Part shown: one piece after another, positions 13,488 through 27,200 of the stretch
Layout of the letters: each line of letters begins with the position of its first letter
Numbering within the stretch: the first letter of the stretch is position 1
DNA from: Atrina japonica
Lineage: Eukaryota; Mollusca; Bivalvia; Pterioida; Pinnidae
DNA length: 64,000 nucleotides
Assembly (NCBI GenBank): GCA_030159075.1
Contig: BROG01000393.1
Location: 558,001 to 622,000 of the forward strand
Direction: 5' to 3'
The notes under the pieces: model-generated
What the model was told of the DNA's origin: nothing
Seen by the model: only the letters and a program-made list of their open reading frames with translations
The model's database searches: none
Position numbers and translations under genes: made by a program

Positions 13488-15890
13488 CAACAGCGAGGGC
13501 ATTATTATTCCATCGTATTCATTAAATAACATTTTTATCACTATCCTTATCAGTGAAACAATGGTAAGAATTAAGAAAATTCATTTTACAACAAATCAAA
13601 ATAAAACCCTAAATGTGTATAGTTATAGCGCATATGAAACTCAAAACTGGTCCCCAGCGAATATTATAAAATATTACAAATTTTCATCTATTATTAAGTA
13701 AATGAAAAACGAAAATATGATATATACTAGCGGTACAAAGAAACTGTGAAGTTTAGTATTTTCATTTATAGATTCATATTACAATGGCATAAAGCTGCCA
13801 TCGACATGTTGAGATAATCTAATTAGTTATGTCGACATGGTGTGATAATTAACTGCATTATATTGACAAAACGACTTAATTTTGACGACTTATTCACATA
13901 AATTATGTCGATATAACCTCATATTTTTCTCAACATGTCAACATATTGATATGGATTACATCGACATAATGTGACCAAATTATAACAACATGTCGACAAA
14001 AAGTTTTTTTTATGACACTGTTTTGCGCAGTAAAACGGTCTCATTATATCGACAAGTTTCGAGAATCATCACATTATGTCGGCATTTTGACATTCTGTAG
14101 TGATGTCAGCACTTATTTCGTTTATTTATTGTGCAAAAGAGAGTTTTACAAGGCTATTTAAATGCATGAAAAAATAAATATTTATTTTAAATTATCATCA
14201 ATTCTGGAATCCAGAAAAAAAATCTTCTCAGAGTTTTTAAATTAGGCCTATCGAAATTTTCAATACTCTCCCACCGCTAACTCGAAATCCTGGGTCCAAC
14301 CAGGCTTCATAAATAGAAATACAATACTAATTATAGCTTTTTTACTCATGTATTGGTTTGATCAAGCAAATCGAACATTAACAAATCGGAGATATGTTTT
14401 CAAAAATATTTATTTATTCTCAACTTAATGTATCAATGACATAAATCGACAAAGATTTTAATAGATTTTAATACCAGATTTCGTGATTTCAATTATTTTT
14501 TTTAAACCAAAATTTAAAGTTGTTAGTCAATTTTCCGGGAGGGAAAGTTGGGCCCGGGCCCGTTCTTCCTGGGGGACTCTGTGCAGGGGAAGTCTATGCT
14601 ACAATACCGAGGGAGTGAATAAGTTTGATAACTTGTTCCCAATCCGTCTGCTATATAATTTGCAAATAAATATATCTATGTGTAAATTTAACTAACAACT
14701 GCCAGCGAGAACAAAACTTTAAGCGTAAAAGACCATTCAAAATCCTCAGCATGTATTAATATGAAAATTTATTTGTAAACCAAATATGCATTTGATTAAA
14801 ATGGATGCGAGTTTCCCTTGTGTTATTATCAGCTAAAGATATTAAAATTTAATCATCGATGATATTCAATTCTGTATACAGAATAAACACAACATTTTCA
14901 CGTGTACGGCATCTTGCGCGCCCCCCCCCCCCCAAAAAAAAAATCCCGGAAGCATACACAGCTGTAACATGGGAAAGTAAACGATGATTTTGTATCTGGA
15001 AGCTAGAGAATATCTTTCACATTAATCCATCAACTAAATATTTTTTATGATAAAGAGGACAATTCAATGTCTGGAAGTAAAGTAACTTTTTTTTGAGAAA
15101 GGTATTTCTAGCAGATTATTAGGCGTATTTTCGCATCTGGGTGCATAAAAATGCTTCCACGAGCTTCCAGATTTAAAGAAATATTGTTTTTATTTAATAC
15201 ATAATACACAACTCTCTAATGAAATACTGTCTCACAATAACCCCAAACACTTAAAATTATGTGAAGCTTCCAGATTTAAAGAAATATTGTTTTTATTTAA
15301 TACATAATACACAACTCTCTAATGAAATACTGTCTCACAATAACCCCAAACACTTAAAATTATGTGAAGTAACCAGTGAGAACGTGCCCCTTAAGTTGAT
15401 AAAATAATTAAGTTTTCTATAAAATTAAAAACAAATTCCCCCAAATTCCGCTCTACTTTTGATGATGTATGTATTGCATCACAAAAAGGTATAACTTTAT
15501 GTCACCAGCCTAAAAACACCAATTAACCTTTTTAATTTTTTATAGATCCGCCACTGTTGCATGTATTAGTTGCTTGACGAAATATGAAAACAATTTTTAC
15601 TGCAAAATCATTAAAAAAAGAAATAAATAAAAAAGAAAAGAAAAACAAAAGAAAGGAAAACCATTTTTTGTACACATGTTGATATAGTTCGATCACATTA
15701 TGTCGATATAATCCATATCAATATGTTGACATCTTGAGAAAAATATGAGGATATGTCGACATAATTTATGTGAAAATGTCGTAAAATTAAGTCGTTTTGT
15801 CAACATAACGCAATTAATTATCACACCATGTCGACATAACTAATCAGAATATCTCAACATGTCGATGGCAGCTTTATGCCATCGTATCAT
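13488..15890 (+). repeat. TCGACAT-rich element, copy b, with inverted ends
   Basis: The left part (13,787-14,005) and right part (15,664-15,890) are inverted copies of each other over about 220 bp. Both include the hairpin CGATGGCA/TGCCATCG and several ATGTCGACAT-type palindromes. The interior matches copy a. The layout suggests a non-autonomous DNA transposon about 2.1 kb long with long terminal inverted repeats, but no transposase or target duplication was identified. Confidence 0.55.
15163..15368 (+). repeat. 103-bp tandem duplication
   Basis: Unit 1 is 15,163-15,265 and unit 2 is 15,266-15,368. They are essentially identical and begin with GCTTCCAGATTTAAAGAAAT. Confidence 0.95.
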
Positions 15891-16031
15891 ATACAAAATA
15901 TTATGTTGCATTTTTATCATCATTTAATATAATGTATTGTCGTTTAATTCAAACATCAAATCACGAATTATGTCCATCATGGTTGATATGAACAGCCACT
16001 GAAAGTAAGGGGGCAAAAAAGTTTCACAAGG

Positions 16032-16855
16032 TTAATAGCGTGTATGACCGCCATTTGCACCGATGCATTCTTCACACCTACGACGCACAGAACAAATCAG
16101 GTTATGCAGAAATGCCTGGGGAATGTTTCACCATATGCGCAATAAAGAACGACGGGGGCGTCCAACGGGGGAGTGGCTGCGACGTCGATCCATTTCATAC
16201 CAAACCCAATAGAGAATAAATCCGGTGATATCGCAGGCGCGTGCGGTGTGCGGTCGTGCGTTGTCCTGTAGCAGAATGACGTTACGCAGGTTGTTGTGAA
16301 TGAATGGAATGACGTGTTGACGTATAATCTCGTTACGGTATCATACGCGGTTAAATTGCCCTCCACTATCACAAAATGGGTCCTTTCATGTGTTGTTATT
16401 CCCCCCAGACAATAACGCTCCCTCCCTGCCCAATTGGAGGCGCTGAATAACAAAGGTGTCAATGTAACGTTGTCCGGCACGACGGTAAAACCTAACACAA
16501 CCGTCACTGCTGTTTCATCTCGACTCGTCTGTAAACAGAACTTCCGCCCAATCTCTGTTATTGAAACGATGATGCTTCCTACACCACGCTAACCTCGCAA
16601 CACGATGAAGCTAGAGTAGGACAGGACGGATACGGGACGTCGAGGACGGATGTTGGCCTCTCGCAATCTGTTCCTTACGGTACGAGGACTTATCCGTCGA
16701 CGCCCAGGGATGCTTCTAGTGGTCAAAGAATCGATTACGCAAAAGTGACGTCTGTATATACGTATCGCTCTGATCGTGGGCGGTCCCAAACGGTGCCAGT
16801 TGGCTTCCAGCATCCCAACAGCACGCAAACGATCATTTTTAATCATCCAAGGCAT
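16032..16855 (-). pseudogene. Tc1/mariner-type transposase relic
   Basis: The N-terminal piece at 16,589-16,855 holds a helix-turn-helix region with SPRTVRNRLREANIRPRRP. Further downstream, in broken frames, are DNARPHTA-like and WPPYSPDLNPIE-equivalent positions. The C-terminal end reads CEECIGANGGHTRY before a stop at 16,032. A full transposase of this group is about 340 residues; here about 275 codons' worth remain with several frameshifts and at least one deletion. Terminal inverted repeats were not resolved. Confidence 0.75.
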
Positions 16856-17141
16856 GTCTCAATCAAAATGTTTATTCCAAAACCAATGTTTTTCTGATTC
16901 AATACATAAAATACTGTCAATGAATACAAGAAATTCTAATACATTGCTAATCGCGTGTTAACGCGAAACTCAAGAAAAGCGTGTTGTGGCCATCAAGGCG
17001 AATATAAAAGTTAAAAATTATTTATCATTAAATAGTCTACATTGCATTTTAAAGATGGATCTGGTGAAAAGAAACATATTTTCGGACTTAATGGCAAAAG
17101 AATGGACCGATATATTATTTATTTTTTTGTGAAACGGATTA

Positions 17142-17545
17142 TGATCCGATATGCCAGGGCGTGTACAACATATGAAGATTTCATATTCAGAGGTAAACTA
17201 CTCACTGACAAATTATTGGCACAGGGATATCGAAAACTGCGTTTAATGTCAACTTTCCGCAAATTTATTTTATTTTTATTTGTTTGCGATTACTCTGTTT
17301 CACTAAGTGAAATGGTGAGTTGCCTTTTTGTTGGCGGTTGTTGAGACGTCTGTACCAATTGTGACGAGGATTCACTTCTCACGTATTTCATTGGACTTGA
17401 CTGTGGACTCAAGGCGGGTGTGACCGGTCGACATGGGATGCTTACTCCTCCTTGGCACCTGATCCCACCTCTTGGTTTCCAGAGGTCCATGTTCGTCCAT
17501 TTTTACCGGATTTATATCTATGTCATGGATATTATGTTGATTTAT
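17142..17545 (+). mobile_element. Penelope-like 3' fragment
   Basis: The fragment starts in the C-terminal coding part (RYARACTTYEDFIF) and continues through the 3' UTR to GATTTATACAAA, with the last bases of the terminus lost. A short deletion removes the FYGRYNSL segment around 17,262-17,285. Confidence 0.75.
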
Positions 17546-17678
17546 ACAAAATAGCATATCCTATATTATCTGATAGATATAAACGAGGTTAAAGTTTTTG
17601 TCCAATTTTTTTTCAAAATTTTCGTTTACATTGTCTTCGACTTATATTGATGTAAAGACATATAGACAAATTCTTAAA

Positions 17679-18497
<819 letters not shown>

Positions 18498-18613
18498 TTC
18501 ACCATTCCGATCTAAAACTTAACTGGTGACATGTTTCACCGAGCTTAACCTTTTCACCGAATTCGAGAGGTTTGTATGGAATGCTAACATGGGATGCTGT
18601 CTCCCTCCGGACA

Positions 18614-18767
18614 CCTGGGCCCAGCACCATAAAACTTAAGAATGACTTTAGTCTTGAAATTTTACTCAAGTGTAGCATAATCCTGAAATCTGATTGGCTG
18701 AGCAAGCGAATTTGAGAATATTCTCAGACTTGAGTAAATTCTCAAGTTTTATGGTGCCGGGCCCAGG
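18614..18767. mobile_element. 154-bp MITE with terminal inverted repeats
   Basis: The left end CCTGGGCCCAGCACCATAAA pairs with the right end TTTATGGTGCCGGGCCCAGG. The flanking sequence (GGACACCTGG ... TCTCATCCC) resembles the uninterrupted site at 20,540 and 18,985. The internal CTTAAG/CTCAAG words resemble those of the elements at 22.3 and 23.7 kb. Confidence 0.85.
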
Positions 18768-19138
18768 TCTCATCCCATTCGATTATCTATTGGTACTTCT
18801 ACGTATTTTACTCTTATATGATTTAATGATATTTATATCACTTTACATTTAAAGCCTAAGATATGATATCTGAGGGCGCCTATATCAATATAAAAATGAG
18901 ATCAAGATTTTATTTGGATGGTTATCTATTTTGCGTGGAAGATTGTTGTGTTTGTCGTCACTGAAGTAAATACACATTACTTCCGGACACCTGGTCCCAC
19001 TCCGTTTGGATTCGCATATATTCTTCGTGTTGAGACTGTTGTTATATAGATTTTGTTGTATTATAAAATAGTTTCGATATACTTGTAACCTCTAAATGTA
19101 ACATCTATCTTCAAAAATATTTTCATTCTTTTCAATAA

Positions 19139-19232
19139 TATAAAAATTTCAGATACCAAAGTATAAATCAATAGAATGTCCAGGACACAGATACAAATCC
19201 GGTAAAAATGGACAAGCACGGACATCTTTTCA
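19139..19232 (-). mobile_element. Penelope-like 3' terminal fragment
   Basis: The fragment runs from the 3' terminus (TTTCAGATACCAAAGTATAA) to ATGGACAAGCACGGACATC. Two further scraps of the same 3' UTR in the opposite orientation lie at about 19,415-19,500 and 19,795-19,850. Confidence 0.75.
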
Positions 19233-20194
19233 ATAACAGCAACGTCAATATTTATCATCAGCCAAAAAGGTAAAAAGACCAAGTCCGAGTTTCTAAAATA
19301 TCAGTACTATTAATTTCTGTATGGTTTTGTTGTCTTCAATATTTACAATTCCATCAAATGATTCAAAGATATGAAATTAAAGGATGAATTTACGCTTTCT
19401 CCTACATGACACCTAATTCCATCTCTGTATTTCCAGAGGTCCGTGTTTGTCCAATATCGCAATATTTTTATATGTACACCTTGGTAACTGAGATTTTATT
19501 TTTAGTTTCAACTAATTCTGAAATCCGATTTGCTGAGTAAAACTATTCATAATGACACCGGATCCACAAAGCTGATTGGATACGCTTTGACTTATTTTGT
19601 TATAATATTATGAACATAATACCAAAGTTGTAATGCTCAAGACGATCGTTTCTGTCAATTTGAATTAATCAGTTGAGCTTCAATTTTAAATAGATTTTCT
19701 AAAGGGAAAGTGGTACAATACAAGGCAAAATGATAAATCTAAATGTATAGCCAAAATAAGAATAACCACTGTAAAAAGATGACTATCTTAGCTTTTGTCC
19801 TGGACATTCTATTGATTTATAGAATGATATGTGAGATTCTTTTTTATACTTTTGAAGAATTTAGAATTTTAAATGGTGTTATCAGTGCCAAATATTTACT
19901 TTAGTATACGATTATCAGCTGGTACAGAAACACCAGGCACCAGGTATAAGGGAAACTCACAAATCGTTGTAGGTGAGTTTTTCATATCACATCTGGGGAT
20001 GCCAATTGTACAACAATTCATTGAATTGTATTTATTGTTAGTTCAGACAAATTTGTCATGATAAAAAAAATTAAATATGATTCACCAAATTCAATGTTAG
20101 AAAAAACCGTGGATATGTAACCGCAAATCATGACATCTATTCATATTAGCTTTTTGGGGGTTTCATTTCACAACTTATACGTTATACCAGGACA

Positions 20195-20640
20195 TGCTCT
20201 TTTTATGAATGTTTTATTCTGAGAGCTAAACGACTAGCCAATAAACTACTTACACAAGGTTACGTTGTTGAACTCTTGGAGTCGTCGTTTAAGACGTTTT
20301 ATGGTCGATACTGAGATCTTGTTAAACATTATGAAGTCCTCCTTTCAAAAATATTAGATAGTATTATGGGGCACAGCCACAGACAGTGACTCCCTTTCGC
20401 CAACCGTGCTTTTCACCGAACTTGACCTCTACACCAAAGTTGACCTGTTCACCGAATTTGACCCGTTCATCATACTAGAAAGGTATCCATGGAATATTCG
20501 CGACGGGTGTGGCATGCAAGCAGAGGACGCTGACTCCTGCCGGACACCTGGTCTATCCCATTTGGGATTCTCAATTGTTCTTAATGTTGAGACCATTGCA
20601 CATCTAATTCGTCGTGCTCTAATGGACTTGATCTTCGATT
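20195..20640 (+). pseudogene. Second Penelope-like lineage, 3' remnant
   Basis: The translation around 20,195-20,360 reads RAKRLANKLLTQGYVVELL then SSFKTFYGRY and KHYEVLLSKILDSI. This parallels the C-terminal segment of the main family (GKLLTDKLLTQGYRK, FRKFYGRYNSL) but is clearly divergent. The downstream TTCACCGAA... sequence is probably its 3' UTR, and related sequence occurs at 18,497-18,610, 18,768-18,810 and 30,200-30,440. Confidence 0.55.
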
Positions 20641-20717
20641 ATTAATTGGTACTTCTTCATTTTTACTCGTTATATCTTCCGCAAAAATGTCTATACAAGG
20701 TATCTTCAAGTCCATAG

Positions 20718-21041
20718 AACTTAAATTTATACCACTAACAAATATCTCGTAGTAGACAGGTAGAACTTGAATTTATACCACTAGCAAATATCTCGTAGTA
20801 GACAGGTAGAACTTGAATTTATACCACTAGCAAATAACTCGTAGTAGACAGGTAGAACTTGAATTTATACCACTAGCAAATATCTCGTAGTAGACAGGTA
20901 GAACTTGAATTTATACCACTAGCAAATATCTCGTAGTAGACAGGTAGAACTTGAATTTATACCACTAGCAAATATCTCGTAGTAGACAGGTAGAACTTGA
21001 ATTTATACCACTAACAAATATCTCGTGATAGACAGGTAGAG
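20718..21041 (+). repeat. 46-bp minisatellite, about 7 units
   Basis: The unit begins AACTTGAATTTATACCACTA and ends GTAGTAGACAGGTAG. Internal units are nearly identical and the outer ones diverge. It lies about 500 bp upstream of the TATA box at 21,513. Confidence 0.95.
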
Positions 21042-21271
21042 ATCCACGGCTAGTTTTGTCAAAGTTTTTTGTGTAAATTTGTCGTCATTTTGCAAAATCT
21101 TTAACTGTATTCTATGTTATGAACTCTGAAGTTATTATAAGAAATTCTATAAAATATATCTGCATTTTTAACTAAAAAAACAGGATATTACAGATTTGAT
21201 AATGGATCATGGTATTTGTAAACCTATACACTCAATTTAACTTCCACCTGAATCAGAGGAGTATTCACCTT

Positions 21272-21274
<3 letters not shown>

Positions 21275-21310
<36 letters not shown>

Positions 21311-21329
21311 GACGCACACACATACACAC

Positions 21330-21399
<70 letters not shown>

Positions 21400-21400
21400 T
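21275..21400. repeat. (CA)n / (TA)n compound microsatellite
   Basis: A CA tract (21,276-21,305) is followed by imperfect CA/GA and then a long TA tract to 21,400. Confidence 0.95.
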
Positions 21401-21512
21401 TAAATGTTAATTGGCCATCACAAGAATTGATTTAATTGATGATTCTGGTAACAGCGCATATACATTATTGTAAGACAAACGTCATATTAAATAATTGATT
21501 TTTGTTTCAACT

Positions 21513-21520
21513 TATAAAAA
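21513..21520 (+). promoter_or_regulatory. TATA box of the SUEL/Arg/kringle gene
   Basis: TATAAAAA followed by GG lies 41 bp before the first ATG (21,554). With transcription starting about 30 bp downstream of the box, the 5' UTR would be only about 10 nt, so the start site may lie slightly upstream of that. The strong box supports the choice of first exon. Confidence 0.7.
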
Positions 21521-21553
21521 GGCTGGCCGCTTATCGTACATCACAATTCCACT

Positions 21554-21611
21554 ATGAGGCACTTAGTGGAGTTGTTTGTGGTGGCCATTTTTTTGTGGCA
21601 GTGTCTGCAAG
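21554..21611 (+). CDS. Exon 1: signal peptide
   Basis: ATG opens a 19-codon stretch beginning MRHLVELFV and ending WQCLQ, with a hydrophobic core typical of a secretory signal. The exon ends after one base of the next codon (phase 1) at a strong donor, GGTAAGTATT. The TATA box 41 bp upstream supports this start. The next exon completes the split codon as Asp. Confidence 0.75.
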
Positions 21612-24218
21612 GTAAGTATTACCGTTATATAATTTAAGAGTAAATTATCTTTATCATTTCTTTCAATCAAATTTGATTGTTGAAATGGCAATTTTTTTTC
21701 ATCATCCTCATGAAATTTGCATTTCGTGAAACTCATGGTATATATATATTGCTTACCTTACTTTTCTTACCATCGACTTAATGTTCTGACACCCTGTTAT
21801 TTGAATCTACCTCTGAGCTCTTGTATTTTCCACGTGTTCATGTTCGTGAGTACATATGCTCTGTTGACCGTTCGCTAATAGTATTTATTGTTTTGTATTG
21901 CTTTTAGATCAAGGCGTAGAATCTTCGCATGGTAAGTCACAAATTATTTCAATTTCTTTACTAATATTCATGCATGTCACTTGTAAGCGGAGGGTCCAAG
22001 GTTTGAATACCCAGACTCGATTTTAGCTAAGACTATTTGAGAGACAGCGAATGTTTACTTTCATGCGATTTGAATTAGACTTAACACTTCCGGGTCTATT
22101 TGGGGTCCGAGATTGAGGTGTGAATTATTTATGTGGAATGCTTTAGTTTATAAAAATAGAAAAAATAATCATATTAGAGTTTGAGTTTTAGACACGCCGA
22201 AGACAATTCAGCTTTGACATTAAATTTTAAGTCTACGTATTTTGCATAATTTTATGGGGGCCTTCATAAAGATTCTTAGTCTATACTTAAGTTTGAAAAA
22301 ATACTTAAGTAACTTTTTTCTTACTTAAGTGGTTAAGAAATTTCTCAAATGTGGGTGAAATTCTTAAGTATAATTCATAAACTTACTTAGCATTTCAGAA
22401 TGTACTTAAAGTTAAGAGTACTAAAGACGATTCCTAAATGATTTAAGGATTTCTTAGGTTTTCTTTTTCATAGAAGAAGAAATTTTAAAGGAATGTTGTA
22501 ACAAAAAACCTAACTATTATGCAATGTAAACTTTAGTACTTCGAGGGAGACTTTTTATATGAAAAACGTTTTTAAGAAATTAATATCTTGAAAGAAATTC
22601 AACTCTGGATAAGCCCATCACTCTGAAAATGCCTGTTACATGCATGCAATAACTACAGAAATTGATCAAGTTTATTATAGGAGGATATCGGGTCAGTTTA
22701 AAATTCAAAGCAACAAATATTTGAGCTTTCAAAATCTCAGAAAAAATAACGGTCATCTTGAGTTTCATTCGGCTTTATTCGCGCTTTGATGGGTACCAAA
22801 TCGATGTTTTGGTTGGCAAAATCTATTTACAAATTGGGCTTTCCCCGGATTTCCCTTGGTAACGTACTTATGTATTATTTAGCTAAGAATTACTCTTAGC
22901 ATTTTTGTGAATTTCACTTAAGAATTAGTAAGTAGCTAAAAATTTATTTTCTACGTAAGTGATACTCTAAGTATAAAACTTATGAATCTTTATGAATACC
23001 TGCCCTGGGCTCGAAGTCACCAAATTTACACATTACTTAAGTTCAACTAATTTTCATGATTTAAAGGTAAACCGCACATAATTTATTTTGTAACTAGACA
23101 TATTTGTATAATGATCAAAGTTATTGCTAATTTGAAGAAAACTTCAGAAATATTAAACACAGGGTATTAGATTAGCGGTAGCCAAGTCGCCAATGCGAGT
23201 AAAAGTTGTGCTGGGCGACATAAAATATTATTGTCGCCCATCTGGCGAGTGTTAAAAGTTTATTATCATACCAGAATCTTGGCTAGGAGCCTATTATATG
23301 TATTTAAACACCGGTTAGAGTATTCTTCGGGCCAAGAATTAAAACAAAAATCGATTATTTGTGGTTCAAAATAAATTACTAAAAACCAGTTAGAAACTAA
23401 AATAATTATTTTATTGACAATTAAACAAGTTAGTCTTTACCTCATGGCCGAAAATGTCGAAGAACACATCGTGTGTTGACTACTGTTACTTGCAGTTAAT
23501 GGAGGACGGAAATGGATGTTGGGTTTGCAAGAAAAGAACCGATATGGAACGGAACTGAATTTCAGGATTAGTTAAAATGTGGAAAACACTATACATTGCA
23601 TGAAAGTTATAAAAATGAAATGTAGGTGAATAATAAATGTAAAAACAATAACTGTAAAGAAATTGTAATGAAAAACATAAAATGGATGGCTATTGCATCC
23701 ATTTAACGAAAGTGAAAAACTTATAATTACTTTACTTAATTACTTAAGTTCTATGTTTACACTTAAGTGATTCTGAAGTTTTATGTTTACACTTAAGTAA
23801 TTCTAAAGTTTATGTTTACACTTAAGTAATTCTGAAGTTTTATGTTAACACTTAAGTAATTCTGAAGTTTGATGTTTACACTTAAGTAATTCTGAAGTTT
23901 GATGTTAACACTTAAGTAATTCTGAAGTTTGATGTTAACACTTAAGTAATTCTGAAGTTCTATGTTTACACTGAAGTAAATTTGAAGTTTTTTGTTTACC
24001 CTTAAGTAATTTTGAAGTTTTATATTTACACTTAGGTAATTCTGAAGTTCTGTATTTACACTTAAGTGATTTTGAAGTTTTATGTTTACACTAAAGTTTT
24101 ATGGCGCCAGGAACAGGTGAATACCAGAAATATATTTTAGAGAATAACGTCACTGATTCAATTTAGGAAAAACAAAATAATGAAGAATTCTGGTTTTAAC
24201 TTATCGAAATATCACAGA

Positions 24219-24258
<40 letters not shown>

Positions 24259-27200
24259 TACATACATTCATTCATACATACATATATACATACATACATA
24301 CATACATACATATATGCATATACACACATATATACATACATACATACATACATACATACATACATACATACATACATACATACGTACGTACGTACGTACG
24401 TAGTCCGTTATTGGATCCGGATTATTCATGCGCCGATTCAGCTTTGTTATGCTTAGCGATTTCCGGTATGTGTCTTTCCGTTGATCAAGAAATAAAATGC
24501 AGTTGTATCTGAAGGCCAGATTATTGTCACTGGTCCATTTATGTCAAAAACAAATTTAGGTTAACATCTGAACTCTACACCAGAGATGAAATATTGTGAC
24601 ATTTCAATTTATTTTATGAAATTAAGCATTTTATTTCTTGATCAACACAAAGACACTAACCGGAAATCGCTAAGCATAACAAAGTTGAAGTGACGCAAGA
24701 AAAATCTGGATCCAAAACCGGATTACATAAGAACTCGAAAATGATCTATTACTTTTACACACTTTAAAATACAATGAACAAAATTTAAAAATCAATAAAT
24801 AATAACAACACTTACAGTCATTTAGATCAATAAGTTTGAGTAAAATCTTATAATTAATTGATATAAAACTTACGCACATTTAAATAAAATTATTTCAACA
24901 GTTTAGTATAAATATACCCGTACCTGCTTGACATTTTTCATAAATCTCTAGAAAACTGTTCATGTCTTTCCAGTACGATTCTATAATACGGTAGTCTATA
25001 TTTCGCGCAGGACAAGTCATTTAATTCGTAGATACGCATGCGCTATATACAAGAATTAGTCAAATGGTCAGTCTGCCATAACTATTTTTTACTCACGCAA
25101 TCATACATCAATTTCTATAAACATTCGTGTAGAAGAGAAGGCATAACTGCAGTTAATAAATACGGGGGGATACTAAAGTGCATTTTACAAGAAAATAGTA
25201 TGATAAAATTGTAATTTTATGAATCTTTAGGATATAAACTACAAATATGGCCAAAAATTTGTATACATTTTGTTTTAGTATCCTGATAAGCTTTTAAAAT
25301 CGGCATGCATCATCAAACACGTTATGGTCAATCAACGATTGGCAGGTTTTGTCAGGAAGCATGCCAATTTTAAAAGCCTATCAAAATACTAAATAACAGA
25401 AAATGTCTACAAATGTTTGGTCAAATATATAGTTTATATCTTGAGGTTTCATAAAATCACAACTTCATTTCATTATTTTCCTATAAATGCACACTAAACC
25501 CCATCCGGTTATATCTGGTCAACATTCAGCTCAACCTGCGATCTGGACGAAGCATGCCGGTTTTTCAAAGCATATCAAGATACTATACAAATAAAAATGT
25601 ATACAATTTATTGGTCATATGTATAGGTTATAACGTGAAGTTTCATAAAATCACAACTTTATTATACTTTTTTCTTTTTAAATGCACATTTTTCAAAGCA
25701 TATCAAGATACTTTACAAATAATGTATACAATTTATCGGTCATATGTATAGGTTATAACGTGAAGTTTCATAAAATCACAACTTTATTATACTTTTTTTT
25801 CTTTTTAAATGCACATTTTTCAAAGCATATCAAGATACTTTACAAATAATGTATACAATTTATCGGTCATATGTATAGGTTATAACGTGAAGTTTCATAA
25901 AATCACAACTTTATTATACTTTTTTCTTTTTAAATGCACATTTTTCAAAGCATATCAAGATACTCTACAAATAATGTATACAATTTATCGGTCATATGTA
26001 TAGGTTATAACGTGAAGTTTAAAAAAATCACAACTTTACTATAATTTTTCCCTTTTAAATGCACATGAAACCCCGTCCGGTCATATCTCGTTAGCGTTCA
26101 GGTCAATCTGAGATCGTCACGAAGCATGCCGATTTTAAAAGCCTATCAAGATACTAAAAAAAACAGAAAATCTATACAAAGTTTTGGCCATATGTGTAAT
26201 TTAAATCCTGAATATTCATAAAATCATAATTTTATTATAATATTTTCCTGTTAAATGCACATAAAACCCCGTCCAGTCATGTCCGGACAATGTCAGGAAA
26301 AAATCCGGTCTTTAGTATCTCCCATAAATACGTTAGTACATGATCACATTGACGTTTTAATTGATATAAAAATAACTTAAAATAATAAAGAACTGTATTT
26401 AATAAACATTACATCTGTTATATTCTCCCCTGCTTTGAAAAATGGCTTTTGACATATCAAAGGCTGAAATAATGAATAAGGCACTGTTACCTAAAAAGTG
26501 AATAATTGTGTCGAGACCCACAGTCTCTTATAGAATTCTGTATTGCATCATCGGCCATCAAAGAATTTTGCCTTTGAAAAACAAACCTTGTTACTTTTTA
26601 AAGAATTGACGGCCAATTTCTCTCCCAAATACAAAGTACAATTTTTCTGGCATTATTGCAAATCCACGGAAGTCATGTTTGAATAGTCTTATACATGAAA
26701 ATCAAAAGAGCTTTCTGTCAGGTAGATATGTAGATATTTGTTTGCTTGTTTATTGTTGTTCAACGTCTCACTCAAGAATCTTTCACTCATTTGGAGACGT
26801 CACCAAATGCCGGTGAAGGGCTTCAAAGTTTGGCCTATACTCGGCACTTACGGCCATTGAGCAATGAGGGTTCTATAACGTGCCGACACTTACTGTGATG
26901 CGGACCTCGGCTTTTACTTTCATCCGAAAGACAGAAAACAGACCTACCGTCGGGCGCATTACCGACTGAGTCAAGCCTGTGTCATATAGAAAACCTGCCC
27001 CCATAGAAATTCTCTCCCCCGGAAAATTTTCTATATAGGAAATCTTCCCCCACAGGGGAAAGTTTTCTATATAGAATTTATTCCGCCTTCTACGTATAGA
27101 ACATTTTCCCACCTCTACGTTATAGGTTTTACTTTCATGTCATCGATAGATTAAAACTTTATCAAGGAATTTAATTACATGCAATGCAAAAACAAACATC

